DNA of 64,000 nucleotides from Catonia carolina. Taxonomy: Eukaryota > Arthropoda > Insecta > Hemiptera > Achilidae. Under the pieces are notes generated by a model that was given only the letters and a program-made list of their open reading frames with translations, made no database searches and had not been told where the DNA came from. Each line of letters starts with the position of its first letter. Position 1 is the stretch's first letter. The translations under genes and the position numbers were made by a program. Location: the NCBI GenBank assembly GCA_035578175.1, contig JAQMRL010000016.1, positions 807,501 to 871,500 on the forward strand, written 5' to 3'. Shown here piece by piece: positions 1-11,147 of this stretch.

Positions 1-103
1 CCGTATTACATTCCTTTCCCAAGACGTCACACACACACATTCATATAGTTAGCTTTTACTTGTGAAAAACCATTTGTAAAGCAGAATTTTAGCTACACAT
101 ATG

Positions 104-481
104 TTGTTGTTCTTTAGGTCATCAGCCGAAAAGCTGGTTTGAACCTTTAGAGGCTTTACTAAGTAAAACGAGGAGTGAGGTTGTTTACCATTGCCTTCCT
201 CACTGAGTGGAAAAGTACGCTTATCAGCATGCCGGGCCCACTGAAAAGCACAAATTTTCCACTCTGCAAATGACACCTTCACTTCATTCATCACAGGGTC
301 TGGTTGTATAATGAAAATCATTACTATCAGAGGAGATAACTCTGATTAGTGTCTTTTACACCTCTACCTCTTCTGTTTTTAAATGATTCAGTCATTTAAT
401 TGGCTGAACATGCGATAAGAAACAGAACTATTTATTTTAGCTCTGCAACTAACAGATTGGGTGTAAATAATTTGACACTCC
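104..481 (-). mobile_element. K retroposon copy 1 (SINE-like, AAC tail)
   Basis: First of three copies of an unnamed 0.38-0.39 kb repeat (others 35355-35748 and 50693-51083). It is flanked by an exact 9-bp target-site duplication ACACATATG at 95-103 and 482-490. On the minus strand its 3' end reads GATGACCTAAAGAACAACAAC, an AAC-rich tail, which with the duplication indicates insertion through an RNA intermediate. The minus strand carries an open stretch (to 49) with residues such as NEVKVSFAEWK and FPLSEEGN, shared with the other copies. Family not recognised; it could be a SINE or the 3' end of a LINE. Confidence 0.75.
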
Positions 482-520
482 ACACATATGTATATTTCAC
501 AATTGTGTAGGTTGCAGGAG

Positions 521-1042
521 AATGAATCACTAGATAGGACTTTATTGTGGGATTATTATGCCGATCAAATTTGTGGTAAAATATCATCTGGGGTATTTGC
601 ATTAAAACAAATTGCTAGATTAAATGATAAAAAATTGCTAATGCCAGCTTATCATGGTTTAATTTTATCTCATATCAGGTATGCTATATTAGTATGGGGT
701 AATTCATCACAGTGTAACATGGAAGGAGTTTTTAATATAGAGAAAAAAGCTGTTAGGTGTATGATGGGAGTCAACCACCTTACCTCATGCAGATCTCTAT
801 TTAAAGAGCTGCAATTGCTCACAGTTCCTTCTTTGTACATTTTTGAAGTGATAATGTATGTAAAGCAAAATACCTTTTTACAGAATTTAGATGTTCACAA
901 CCACTTCACAAGAAACAGAATCGATTATTATGTTACTAATCACAAAACTAAATTGCTTGAACAAAAACCAACTTTTGCAAGTAGAAAATACATCAATAAA
1001 TTGCCACAAAGTTTAAAAAGTTGTGACAATTTGTCCTTTTAA
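521..1042 (+). pseudogene. Reverse transcriptase C-terminal fragment (LINE A)
   Basis: This ~170-codon open stretch encodes the region behind the RT catalytic core. SLDRTLLWD and SSGVFALKQIARLND match the FLGV...LLWD block of jockey/CR1-type polymerases, followed by HIRYAILVWG and a C-terminal thumb-like region ending in RKYINKLPQSLK. The catalytic ADD motif and the endonuclease are missing. The upstream residues from 488 come from unrelated sequence and the K target duplication. Not a functional gene. Confidence 0.75.
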
Positions 1043-1176
1043 AAAAAGGCTAAAATAATATTTGATTGATGAATCATTATACAGTGTGGACGAATTCCTT
1101 TCTAAATAGTTTTTGGTTGAAATGTATTTAACTTCTAATTAAACAAATATTGTGTACTATTTAATACAAAGGGGTT

Positions 1177-1375
1177 CATGACAAGCCTACTGAGTTAAGC
1201 AGTAGCAGGAAAAAATATTGGTAAGTAATGAATTTTTCATTATGTTTGACTTTTTTATTTTTTATTTTGTGTGATATATGATACAATGGGTTCATGACTA
1301 GCCTACTGGATTAAGCAGTAGTAGAAACAAATTTTGTTGCTAAGTGATGAATTAATCATTGGATTGACTTTTTGT
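1177..1375 (+). repeat. Two-unit tandem repeat in LINE 3' UTR
   Basis: Two diverged ~110-bp units each contain GGTTCATGAC, AGCCTACTG, TTAAGCAGTAG and AAGT(A/G)ATGAAT. The same two-unit arrangement, reverse-complemented, occurs in the unit 2 LINE at about 19940-20145, so it is an ancestral feature of this LINE subfamily and not a local slip. Confidence 0.7.
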
Positions 1376-1415
1376 TTAATAGTTTTATCTTGACATGTCC
1401 TATACTCCCTTTGGA

Positions 1416-1442
1416 GTCTCCTGGATGGAGACTCCAGGAGAC
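1416..1442 (+). repeat. Hairpin at LINE A 3' end
   Basis: GTCTCCTGGA (1416-1425) pairs perfectly with TCCAGGAGAC (1433-1442), leaving a 7-nt loop. The other LINE copies also end in CTCCTGGAGTCTCC-like palindromic sequence, so the hairpin marks the family's 3' terminus. Confidence 0.6.
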
Positions 1443-2136
1443 TAAAAAATGACATGAGAGTGACTTGTTTGGGAACACTGCAGGTAGTATTTTGTCATGG
1501 GCCACTCCCTTCCCTCCTTTGCTACAACGTACATTAGGCCCAACTGTTTGTAACAAAAGCAAATTCCTATAAAAAAAGGCACAGTTTTCACACAAACTAA
1601 GAAACGTGTTTGTATGTTGACTTACAGATGGCTTGCTTGTGATATCTGTTTACATAGAGTTTTCATTATTCTAACCTACCTTTCACACTCAAACGACTAA
1701 AAATATTTCCTTTTCATTATATTCTATTTCTGTAAAGGCGTTGGAGTAACGTTGCGTTGGAGAATTCTCTACAAAATAAATAGAATAATGACCGGTTTCA
1801 GATGTATATTGACCTGACTGCAATAAGTTTTATTGTGTACTTTACTACCGGTTTATATAGCCACTGAAGAGGGTTCGCATAGCAGATGGGTTAACGCGGT
1901 GAGTAGAGTACTGGTCCAAGAACGATGTGAGGTGGAATGCAGGGCCACCAAATAAGGATGGATTATTGTACGGTGCTGGAGGAATTCAACTCGTACGCAA
2001 GTGAAGAAAGAAAGAAAGTGGTCTGTTTAGAGTGTGTGAATCTAGTTTGGGGTGGAGAAGTTGCTAAAAATTACGTGAAATGTATAATACGCATTATTAT
2101 GAACCAGTACTGACTTATGCACTGTGGTTTTTTTGC
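1443..2136. other. Unassigned spacer between two LINEs
   Basis: I see no supported gene here; the 79-codon minus-strand open stretch at 1356-1595 has no recognisable motif. From about 2030 the sequence (GAATCTAGTTTGGGGT) matches 43620-43732 upstream of LINE C, so the unit 1/unit 3 homology extends beyond the LINE. Confidence 0.5.
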
Positions 2137-2636
2137 CCCTAGGAGACTCCAGGAGAAGTATAGGACATGTCAGTTATAACATCTGAAATACGTATAAGAA
2201 TCACACAATGTATCACTACATTGAAGCGTCCAAGAAATTATTCTTGAACGCTATAAAAATTTCACCGGTCAAGTAATTTTTCAGATTCTTTTTAAAGGAA
2301 TGCAAATTATGACAACATTTTAAAAATTGGGGTAATTTATTCATGAATTTTCTCCCTGTATAAGTAGGTTTCTGTTCAAACAATTTTATGAAATGATTAG
2401 CCACATAATAATCATTCTATTTCTCATGTTATGATTGTGAACATTGAAATTCTGCATAAATATATTTTGCCTAACATACATAATCACCTCAAAAATGTAA
2501 ATAGAGGGAACTGTAAGCAATTTAAGCTCCTTAAATAGTGGCCTGCATGAGGTTAGATGGTTAGCTTACATCTAATAGCTTTCTTTTGAATTTTAAAAAC
2601 CTTCTTCATATTACTCATGCTAGAATTTCCCCATAC

Positions 2637-3094
2637 TCAGATACCATAACGGACATGAGACAGAATGAGGCCATGATAAGCTGCCATTAGTAATGTTTTA
2701 TCATTTAATCTGGCAATTTGTTTTAATGCAAATACCCCAGATGATACTTTACTACAAACCTGATTGGTATAGAAGTCCCAAGACAAAAATCTATCTAGAG
2801 ATACTCCTAGGAACTTCACTGTTTCTACATGCTCTAAACTATTATTATGAATAAATACATCCACTTCTCTACTTTTTTAACGTTATGTTTATTTTTGAAC
2901 TGCAAGAACTGACACTTTTTCCCATTAACTGTTAATAACATTTGATTCAAGAACTGTACTACGGACTCTATATTAACATGTGTATTTACTTCAAGAGCAT
3001 CTACCAGTAAACTGTTACTGATAACTGAAGTATAATCAGCAAACAACAAAGCTCTGCCATTAGGTATGACTTCTGTTAGCCTATTAATGTACAA
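2637..3094 (-). pseudogene. LINE B RT catalytic region, ADD changed to ADY
   Basis: Two overlapping minus-strand pieces (3094-2834 and 2864-2637) cover the RT palm and the block after it. The catalytic motif reads FADYTSVI where LINE C and the unit 2 LINE have FADDTS, so a catalytic aspartate is lost. The frame shifts between the ...HNVKK and DVFIHNNS stretches. Non-functional. Confidence 0.75.
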
Positions 3095-3490
3095 TAGAAT
3101 CAGAATTATACCTTAAACTGACCCTTGTGGAATGCCTGCTTTGACTTCAAGCTTTCCAGATACAACCTTTTTAAGTTTCCCCCTAACAACCCTAGTTAAC
3201 TGCACCCACTGTAATCTATTAATGAGGTAAGATTGAAACCATTTCAATTCTACATCCCTAACGCCTAATGATCAGTGTTTTCAATAAAATTTCATGATCA
3301 ACACAATTGAAAGCTTTACTCGGATCCAGAAACACTGCTAATGCTTTCTCCCCGGCATCAAATATATCAACCACTTGCTCCACAAGTGAAACAATTGCAG
3401 TTTTAGTTGATCTACCTTTCTGGAAACCATGGAACTGATTAACCTAATAAATACTACCTTTTCAAAAATATTACTAATTGTGTTTAAAAT

Positions 3491-4318
3491 TCATATGGGC
3501 CTAAATTTTTCAACTAACTGGCTATCTCCATTCTTAAATATAGGCAAAATTTTAGCCTCCTTCAGTTTGTTTGGAAATATACCTGCTTCGAGTGAGAAGT
3601 TAATTAAATGAAGGAGAGGAGTGAGTAAAAAATGTTTACATTCTTTAACAATTATACTAGGAATCCCATCTAACCCACATGTTTTCTTAATTTTCAAACT
3701 ATCAATAACCGATTCTAATTTCTCGCTTGAAACTAGGCTAAATAAGAATTGATAAACTACCTTCTTACTTTTTGGATCATAACATCCCACCTTTACGCTC
3801 ATCTGTTGTTTAAGTTTTAAAGCTACTTCCTGATAATATTTGTTAAAATGATTACAAATTTCTACACAGATCTCAATACGTTCAAGATTTTTATTAACAA
3901 TATTTGGTATGTCAGAATAACTTTTGTTGCTAACTACACCTCGATTCTTATTTATTATTTCCCATATTGCTGAGTTTAAATTTGATGTATGAAAGACTTC
4001 AGCAGTTGTTTTGCATTTAGGTCTCTGGACTTCTCTGGCATAATGTTTTTTAATAGTTTTGTACCTTTGTTCGTTAAAGGTAGTCGTACATGATAGAAAA
4101 TCTGAGTATACATCTCTAACTTCAGACCACATTTTCAAAATTTCCCCTGTGACCCACTCATCTGTTTCACTGACAATATTTTTTACATCTTTGTTTTTAA
4201 TTGGACAACTATTATTATAATGGAATTTTAATGTTTCAATAAAATTATGATATTTCTGATTAATGTCAAATGAATTGAAAACAGTCTTCCAATCCTCTTT
4301 GGATAAACTGTGTAACAA
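3491..4318 (-). pseudogene. LINE B ORF2 fragment, RT N-terminal part
   Basis: This 275-codon open stretch begins MLHSLSKEDWK and ends in the first RT motifs. KKTCGLDGIPSIIVKEC is RT motif 1, and LKEAKILPIFKNGDSQLVE plus FRPI is the motif 2 region, as in jockey/CR1-type LINEs. The preceding ~190 residues are the usual linker between endonuclease and RT (NKYYQEVA region). The frame then breaks and the polymerase core is in other frames downstream. Dead element. Confidence 0.8.
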
Positions 4319-4340
4319 ACAATTAATATTCCCTTGGTGG

Positions 4341-5750
4341 AAGCTTTTACTTATTTCCCGTGATTGCTGTAATTGTTCGTTCTATATAATTTAATTGTTT
4401 TGTAGTATCAATTTTATAATTTTAACCGATGCAAAAAAAAGTTTTAAAAACGTATCAACACCGAATAGTTGCCCTATTTAACGGAAGTTTTTTCATTTAC
4501 AAAATGGACTCTTCGTTTATGGTGGGAAAAAAGTTATCGTGTCGTTGTTAATAAACCTGAAGAAAATAATTAGTACTAATAAACAGTATTAGGTTATTAT
4601 AGAAAATTGGATGGTGGATTCAAGAATCTGCAGTCGACAAACAAACTGATTGGTAAATTATGTTTTTGTTTTATTCACTAGACGACGTGTTTTGAAATCT
4701 TTTCAGGTTATGTGTGAGATGGGAAACTTAGTATGAACATCGTTAAATGAAAAGTTTATTAGAGAATGTGTATTCGCTTATACTAATAAAGAGTACTGGG
4801 CACTGCAGATTTAATTAGAGACGGTTTATTGTTCTGTTGTGAAAATTATTCGGTCAGTGTTTACAAGATCCTAACTAGTTTCTTTTTACCTTGGGTCATG
4901 CCCTGTAACGTGGTCCAGAAATGCTGAATATAGTTAGTTGATTATTTTAAAAATTGGTGATCGTTTAATGAACGATTCTGTATATTATATTGACTTTTGC
5001 TTTAACCGACTTTTTTCGACAAGGGCAGACGGTTTTTACAACTTTGTAGCGTAAAGGAAACATGATAGTACACGAGGTTCTATTAATCTTAATTAATATT
5101 TAATCGTTACAGGCAAAACCAACTTATTTATTTGTAACGAAGATTAAGTTGTAAGGTGTAAACGTAACGTCAAACTTCGGAATCGAAATGTTTCTAAAAT
5201 CAGTTTTATTAACAAAGTTCGGAGGTATAAAACTACCCATTGTTTAACAAGCAAATTCTTGCCTTCCCAAATAATATTTTGAAAGATACCCATGACTTGG
5301 ACTTAAGTCCAAGCGGTTAAACGGTTCATGTAAAGAAATCAATTAGGCATTTTCTGTAGCATTGTCTTGTGCTGTTGCTGATTACAGGTGAAAATGATTG
5401 GCTAGAAGTAGCCATTGATATGAAAATATGTCCACATTGGTACATGCATGTATGGTGAATGTACATTGTATTTCAGTTGGACCTAATGTTATTCTTTTCT
5501 TGTGCGCAGGCAGCCTTCAAGTACACCACTACATAAATTACTTGATATACCATCCTGTGCTGGGACTGAATCTTAAATATCATTGGAAAAGGAAGTCTCA
5601 TTGACAATTCAGTATCCAAGAAAACTAGCCAATTAAGTGAATTTTCATTAAAGGTAAGTTAGTTTTATTTCATTAAAATTTAAATTTTGTGAAATTTATT
5701 GTAATTATTTCTGTTTTGATGTTCGAATGAGGAAAATTTAAAAAGGAATT
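4341..5750 (+). repeat. R-a block, unit 1 (candidate promoter and 5' exons)
   Basis: About 1.4 kb repeated as R-a in unit 2 (22010-22185 plus 25439-26740) and unit 3 (45930-47430), and as a diverged second copy R-b in units 1 and 2. All five lie on the same strand as the zinc-finger genes. Conserved landmarks are CAGTCGAC near 4633, a donor-like GGTAAATT at 4652, an acceptor CTTTTCAG ending 4706, and the exon-like segment 5510-5653. I infer a promoter and untranslated exons of ZF1; the alternative is a non-coding repeat linked to the LINE. Confidence 0.55.
5510..5653 (+). other. Putative 5' UTR exon, R-a unit 1
   Basis: A 144-bp segment bounded by an acceptor (CTTTTCTTGTGCGCAG) and a consensus donor (AAAG then GTAAGT). 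The same boundaries occur in all five R copies at 8382-8529, 26507-26650, 29369-29512 and 47183-47326. It contains stops in all frames, so it would be untranslated. The first acceptor downstream that precedes a coding exon is the one before the ZF1 ATG at 13365. Confidence 0.5.
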
Positions 5751-5854
5751 TATGCATACAGAATTAATAGTATTTGTGACTGTCCATGGGAAAAGGGACC
5801 CAAGTCAAAAGTAAGGTTATGAGTGATTCTTGCAGGCAATTTAATGCTGAAACA

Positions 5855-6365
5855 GTTATATTTAAGATTGTGGCTTTAATATGCATTTTAGAGCAAAATT
5901 GCATGTAAAACTAGTAGTAGAGAATTTAAAAACCTACAACTTTTATTTCAAACATTTTTTGTATAACGCTTAGTTTTGCTTGCAGTAATTAGCGATTTTC
6001 TGTTTTTTTTTCACCAAAATATGTGAAAAATTTTTTTTTTTAAGATTGCAGCCTTAGCATGCGTTTTATGACAAAAGTGTATATAATCTACTTTATAAGA
6101 AATTTAAAGCTCTACAACATTTATTTTGAGCATTTTTCTCTACAAAGCCTAGTTTAGCGTGGTGAAAGAGTGATTTTCTGAATTTTTAAGCCAAACTAAG
6201 GTTGATTTACACTTTGCGTCTTTCACTAGTGTATATAATTAGGTTATGTTTTTTGGGGTTAGATTTTTGTTTATTTCTAATGTGTTATTACTAATGTTAG
6301 GATATATTGTAATTTTTTCCATTGGCAAGAGAAAGTTGTGTGAGTGTTTTACCCCAGATTTTATT
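5855..6365 (-). mobile_element. FB900 fragment (terminal half, reverse orientation)
   Basis: This is half of the abundant FB900 repeat, ending GGCAAGAGAAAGTTGTGTGAG with the subterminal hairpin near 6325-6365. It faces a forward FB900 start at 6752, with about 390 bp of unit-specific sequence between them that is conserved in all three units (6460-6560, 27450-27570, 48110-48230). Confidence 0.65.
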
Positions 6366-6751
6366 CACTGTTATATGTAAAAAAAGGTACAGAATTTTTT
6401 TAAAAAAGGTAAATTAACACTAATGTTCGTGAAATTGCAATGAAAGTGGGTTAATAATTGATGAGTGATGATATTTTTCAATTGGTGTTTACTCTCTTTG
6501 TCTCTGTCAGATGTCATCTCTTACTGATGTAACATTGTGTGCTGAATCATGTGATGTCTTCAAATAATTCATATCTCAAAAAATTAACATCCTGTAGCAG
6601 ATTTTTTTCAGGTCATGTCAATTGTAAAAATTCAAAAAAACGGACAAAGAATTGCAAAATTTTATTGTAATTTAACATACAACAACATAAAACGTTACAA
6701 TATTGTTTTCTATTTTAACATATTGCATCTGTATTTGAATTAATACTTAGT
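6366..6751. other. Spacer between inverted FB900 halves
   Basis: Non-coding sequence conserved in all three units (landmark GATGTCATCTCTTACTGATG). No ORF or motif recognised. Confidence 0.5.
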
Positions 6752-7010
6752 AAACTAATTAAAAAAATCTGGTGTGAAACACGCACAACTTTCTCTCGCC
6801 CATGCAAATAATTAACAATATAACCTAACATTAGTAATAAAACATTAGAAATAAACAAAATAACTAACTTCAATAAACATAACCTTATTTTAATCATGAG
6901 TGAAAGATGCTAAATGAAAAACAACTTTAGTTTGCCTTAAAAATACAGAAAATCACTCATTCACGCTGAACTAGGCTCTGTAGAGAAAAATGCTCTCAAT
7001 GAAAGTTGAG
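6752..7010 (+). mobile_element. FB900 fragment (left end)
   Basis: Left terminus GGTGTGAAACAC...ACTTTCTCTCGCC followed by the usual AATGCAAATAATTAACAATA and CTAGGCTCTGTAGAG landmarks. It stops abruptly at CTCTCAATGAAAG, the same point as in unit 2 (about 28000). Confidence 0.65.
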
Positions 7011-7079
7011 CCGAGCCCCCAACTGGCGGTTTTGGCTCCTTTCGCCCCCCACGATAGCTCCAGGTTTGTTTTACTTTTA

Positions 7080-8900
7080 ATTCATCTGCACTCTACTCTT
7101 ATAAAACGACGTATCCAAACAAATCAAGTACTAAAATCCTAATCTGTTCTACTTCAATAGTGGATCCGTGCAAACTAGGCTTAATGTTGTTATAAAAATT
7201 ATTGGCATGGTTAAGTCCACTTGTAAGATGCTTCAAATCATTCTTTAATAAAAACCGAATAATGTGAGATTTTTGAGGATGTAACATTGGGTGAAGTTAT
7301 TTGTACTTATTTCCACTGACTGTTGTCAAATATTTTGTTCTATAAAATTTAATTCCGTTCTAGTTCAATTGTATTCTTAACCAATTCAAATAAAGTATTT
7401 TTAAACATATCACTACATACAGTTGCACTATATAGCGAAAGTTTTCCATTTACAAACTTGACGCCTTTCATTTCATGGTGGGAACAGAAGTTGATTGTGT
7501 GTTAGTAAATAAACTAGGAGAGAACAATTAGTACTATTAAACAGTAATAGGTTATTATAGAAAATTGGATAGTGGATTCAAAGAATCTGCAGTCGACGAA
7601 ACTAACTGATTGGTAAATTATGTTTTTGTTTTATTCATTAGATGAAGTGTATTAAAATCTTTTCAGGTTATGTGTGAGAAGCGAAACTTAATGTGAACAC
7701 GGTTAAATGAAAAGTTTAATAGAGAATGTGTGTTTATTCTGATCAAGTGTAATCAAGTGGGCACTGGAGATTTAATTAGAGACGTTTTAGTGATCTGTTG
7801 TGAAAACGATTCGGTCAGTGTTTAATTTGGCTCCGACAGACATTTTTGTTTAACGAGGTCAGATGGTTTTTACAACTTTACGAGCTTCATGAAAACATCA
7901 TTATAGTATCCGAGGTTCTATTAATCGGTGAAAGGAAAACCAACTTATTTATATGTACCGAAGATTAACTTTGAGGGGTAAATCATAACCTCAAACTTCG
8001 AAAATGCGAAAGGTTCCTAAAATTGGTTTTCAAAAAGTTCAAACACATAAAATAATCACCCATTGTTTAACAAGCAACATCTTCTCTTCCCAAGTAATAT
8101 TTGGGAAGATGCCCGTGACTTAACTTTGCAATTTGTTGAAAATAAATATGGCACTTTGTAAAGAAAGAAGCTAGTATATGTCCAAGCAGTTAAATGGTTC
8201 TTGTAAAGAAATCTATTAGGCATTTTCTGTAGCATTGTCTTGTGCTGTTGCTGATTACAGGTGAAATGATTGGCTAGAAGTAACCATTGATATAAAAATA
8301 TGTCCACATTGGTACATGCATGTATGGTGAATGTACATTGTATTTCAGGTGGACCTAATGTTATTGTTTTCTTGTGTGCAGGCAGCCTTGAAGTACACCT
8401 CAACAAACATAAATTACTTGAGATACCATCCTGTGCTGGGACTGAATCGTAAATATCATTGGAAAAGGAAGTCTCATTGAAAATTCAGTATCCAACAAAA
8501 CTAGCCAATTAAGTGAATTTCCATTAAAGGTAAGTTTCTTTTATTTCATTAAATTAAAATTCTGGAAATTCATTATAATTATTTCTGTTTAGATATTTTT
8601 GTAAAGAGTAAAATTTTGATACTAATTAATGTGAACAGAATTAATAGTATATATTATGGGCATTCGATTAAGAAGGTTCATGTTGTAACCAGATGATGGA
8701 TTGTTGCAGTGTTGCCACCTGTTTGAAGCAGAATAGTGTGTGTCTGTTACATTGGTAAGAATGTGGAATGTCCGTGTCAAACATAATAGCAACCTGAGTT
8801 TGAAGCTCAATTGTTAAAAGAATATGGCATCAATTGTAACGCACTATATGTCAAATTAATGCTGGTTTAATTGCGTGGAACGGTGAAAACTTGAAATTTT
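7080..8900 (+). repeat. R-b block, unit 1
   Basis: The second, diverged R copy of unit 1, matching 28090-29890 in unit 2. Unit 3 has lost it. The 8640-8890 part (GAAGGTTCATGTTGTAACC landmark) is found only in R-b copies. Minus-strand open stretches here (7099-7287, 8056-8406) are not kept open in the unit 2 copy and are not called genes. Confidence 0.6.
8382..8529 (+). other. Putative 5' UTR exon, R-b unit 1
   Basis: A 148-bp copy of the exon-like segment, with acceptor CTTGTGTGCAG and donor AAAG then GTAAGT. If transcribed, this second copy would give ZF1 an alternative first exon closer to the coding exon (intron about 4.8 kb). Confidence 0.45.
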
Positions 8901-8904
8901 TGTC

Positions 8905-9044
8905 TATATTTTTATTTCCTTTTTCTATATGAATATATATAGCAAGGAAAGTATTGTTTTCATGTCGATTTTTCTAATAGAGTTTTCACCAGATATACAC
9001 GTTTCCAGGCTTCCTAACCTCAACAAACTGTTTTTAGCGATTCT

Positions 9045-9090
<46 letters not shown>

Positions 9091-9790
9091 CAAAATATCT
9101 CAAGAACGAAATATTATATGAAGTTTAAACTTCGAACTTAAGTTATGTACTACTAGAGGACCTGACACGAATGTTTTTATCAAAATCGGTCAACTGGAAG
9201 TTGTAGTTTATTCATGTAATTTTTAATTTGTTTTGCGATCATCTCAAAAACGGCTCATATGATTTTTTTTAAACCGCCTCATGTATTACATTTCTTGTAC
9301 TCTACAAGATAGCGTAAGCGCAGTGTCTACTGAAATTCTTGGGAGGCTGTGCTCTCGTAGAAAAAAATGTGTTTTTTAAGATTGCGGCCTTCATATGCAT
9401 TTCAGGGCACAAATGTGTATGGTAATCAAAGTTGTAGAACATTTAAAAACCTACAACTTTTATTTGTATTACTTTTTTTGTATAATGCTTAGTTTATTGT
9501 AAAAACTTATTTATAGCAAAAACTAACCTCATTTTAATCATGATTGAATGAAGCAAAATGAATATCAACCTCAGTTTGGCTTCGAAATACGGAAAAAGTA
9601 CTCTTTCATGCTAAACTAGTCTCTGTAGAGAAAAATGCTCAAAATAAAAGTTCTAGATATCTTAATTTTCAATAAATTTTATTATATATACACTTTTGTT
9701 GTACAATGCATACTAAGGCCGAAATCTTAAAAAATCCGATTTCTTTTTACAGACTTTGATGAAAAAACAGAAATTCACTTACGACCATTT
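8905..9790. mobile_element. FB900 inverted pair (foldback)
   Basis: 8905-9500 is a reverse-oriented FB900 right half. 9505-9790 is a forward piece with the CAGTTTGGCTT and CTGTAGAGAAAAATGCT landmarks. The reverse half contains the TG repeat at 9049-9088, located where other copies have a short TGTGTGTG. Confidence 0.55.
9049..9088 (+). repeat. (TG)20 microsatellite
   Basis: Forty uninterrupted bases of TG, an expansion of the short TGTGTG tract that other FB900 copies carry at this position. Confidence 0.95.
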
Positions 9791-10062
9791 TTTTTTTTAA
9801 GTCGGACGTTAAACAAAAAATAAAATTTGTTTATTGGTCATAAGTGAATACTCGTAATTATTCGTCTAATGCAATAAAGTCAGGTGTTGATCACCTACAA
9901 AGGGTTTGTACTACACAAAATTATTTTGAATGTAACAGTGAAATATACAAACAAAAAGATGGGCAAATTTCAATGGGAGCTCCACTACGTTTGATTTTAT
10001 CAGAAATTTAGAGTATTTTGAAGACATTATGTTACTATATCTAATATGATTCATACACATTG
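9791..10062. other. Unit-specific spacer
   Basis: No gene seen. 9840-9900 matches 31550-31610 in unit 2 and 9905-10060 matches 53756-53920 in unit 3, which supports the unit alignment. Confidence 0.5.
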
Positions 10063-10205
10063 TCCATGGAGGTGGCCCAGTGGTTAGCACGCTCCGCTGT
10101 TAAGCTGAGGTACCCGGTTCGATTCCTGGTCACGGTGTGGAAAATTATTACAAGTTCAAACGCAATGTAGTCACTAATAACCAAGATGTTGATGCGACTT
10201 AAAAA
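10063..10205 (+). mobile_element. SINE2 (tRNA-derived), unit 1 copy
   Basis: A-box-like GTGGCCCAGTGGTTAGC and B-box GGTTCGATTCC, followed by a non-tRNA body (CACTAATAACCAAGATGTTG) and an A-rich end. The unit 3 copy at 53917-54060 is the duplicate of the same insertion; only its 3' tail remains in unit 2 (31605-31657). No CCA-proximal acceptor stem closes, so this is a SINE and not a tRNA gene. Confidence 0.7.
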
Positions 10206-10216
10206 CACTAAAAATA

Positions 10217-11147
10217 AATCTGGTGTTAAACACCCACTCTACTCTCTCGTGCCAATGTAGATAATGAACAATATATGCTATGTTTATTCATGAGTACACT
10301 ATGTAAAATGAAAAACATAACCTAATTGTAATCGTGAGTGAATAATGCAAAATGAAAGTGAACCCAGCTGTAGAACTTAAAAATGTGGAAAATCACTAAT
10401 TTACGCTAAAGTAAGCTCTGTAGCAGAAAATGCTTGAAATAAAAGTTTTAGATTTTTAAATTTTCCAAAACTTGGTATTTTATGTAAAGTTTTTGTTTAA
10501 AGTGCATACTAATGGCACAATCTTGAAAAATCCATTTATTTACTGATTTTCATGAAAAATTACAGAAAATCACTAATTGCCACTAAACTATGCATTGTAC
10601 AAAATATAGTAATTAGCATTAAATTTGATATAAAAGTTGTAGGTTTTTAAATGTGCTACAATTTTGATTGTATGCACTTTTGTCTTAAATGCATATTAAG
10701 GCCGCAATCTTTAAAACCATTTTTTCTACGAGAGCACAGCCTGGCCAAGAATTTCAGCAACAAGTGCCTACATTATCACATAGATCATAAAAAATGTATT
10801 AATTGATTCGATTTTTTTTTTAAATATCGTAAGAGCTGTTTTTGAGAAAATTACAAAAAGTGAAAAATGACCCGAATAAACTACTACTTCTTGTTGACTG
10901 ATTTTGATAAAAATGTTCGTGTCAGTTCCTCTAGTAGTACCTAACCTGCGTTTCAAGTTTCAACTTGGTACAATGTTCCGTTCTTGAGATATTTTTTTCA
11001 CACACACTAAGACCAATCGCTAAAAACATGTTTTTTGGGTTCAGCGATTCTGAAAACATATATAACCGGTGAAAACTCGCTTTCGAAAAATCAACATGGA
11101 ATCAAACATTTGTTCCAATATATTCATAGAGGCCAGGGAAAATGAGT
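10217..11147 (+). mobile_element. FB900 copy, near full length
   Basis: Runs from GGTGTTAAACACC...TCTCTCGTGCC to the right-end hairpin and a degraded GGCCAGGGAAAATGAG. It shows the usual internal landmarks (AACTACTACTTC, ACATGTTTTTTGGGTTC). No transposase; short ORFs in it are not conserved between copies. Confidence 0.65.

Larger units (their letters stand above)
521..1430 (+). mobile_element. LINE copy A, 5'-truncated jockey/CR1-like
   Basis: The 3' part of a non-LTR retrotransposon. Homology to the other LINE copies (19893-22010, 2137-4340, 43733-45930) starts near 521, inside the RT C-terminal region, so this is a severe 5' truncation. After the ORF, the 3' UTR holds two copies of a ~110-bp unit and ends in the motif GACATGTCCTATACT followed by a hairpin. 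It lies tail-to-tail with LINE B at 2137. It is closer to the unit 2 LINE than to LINEs B and C. Clade assignment is by general resemblance only. Confidence 0.8.
2137..4340 (-). mobile_element. LINE copy B, jockey/CR1-like, degenerate
   Basis: Minus-strand non-LTR element. Reading 5' to 3' (falling coordinates) it has the pre-RT region and RT motifs 1-2 (4318-3491), then catalytic and C-terminal RT pieces in broken frames (3094-2637, 2404-2216), then a 3' end with the palindromic terminus at 2137-2165. No endonuclease is present, so it is 5'-truncated. Its R-side junction near 4340 matches the junction of LINE C, so the two descend from one insertion copied by unit duplication. Confidence 0.85.

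Noticed and set aside
7099..7287. 62-codon minus-strand ORF in R-b, starting MLHPQKSH
   Set aside because: The unit 2 copy has an in-frame stop. The MLH start resembling the LINE fragment is probably chance.
8929..9141. ORF with a long (CV) repeat
   Set aside because: It is the (TG)20 microsatellite read in frame inside an FB900 copy.
10063..10140. tRNA genes at the GGTTCGANTCC boxes (also 11932, 25103, 34980, 39900, 42980, 53917, 56640, 63890)
   Set aside because: Repeated family members with non-tRNA 3' bodies, A tails and target duplications; no complete cloverleaf. They are SINEs.
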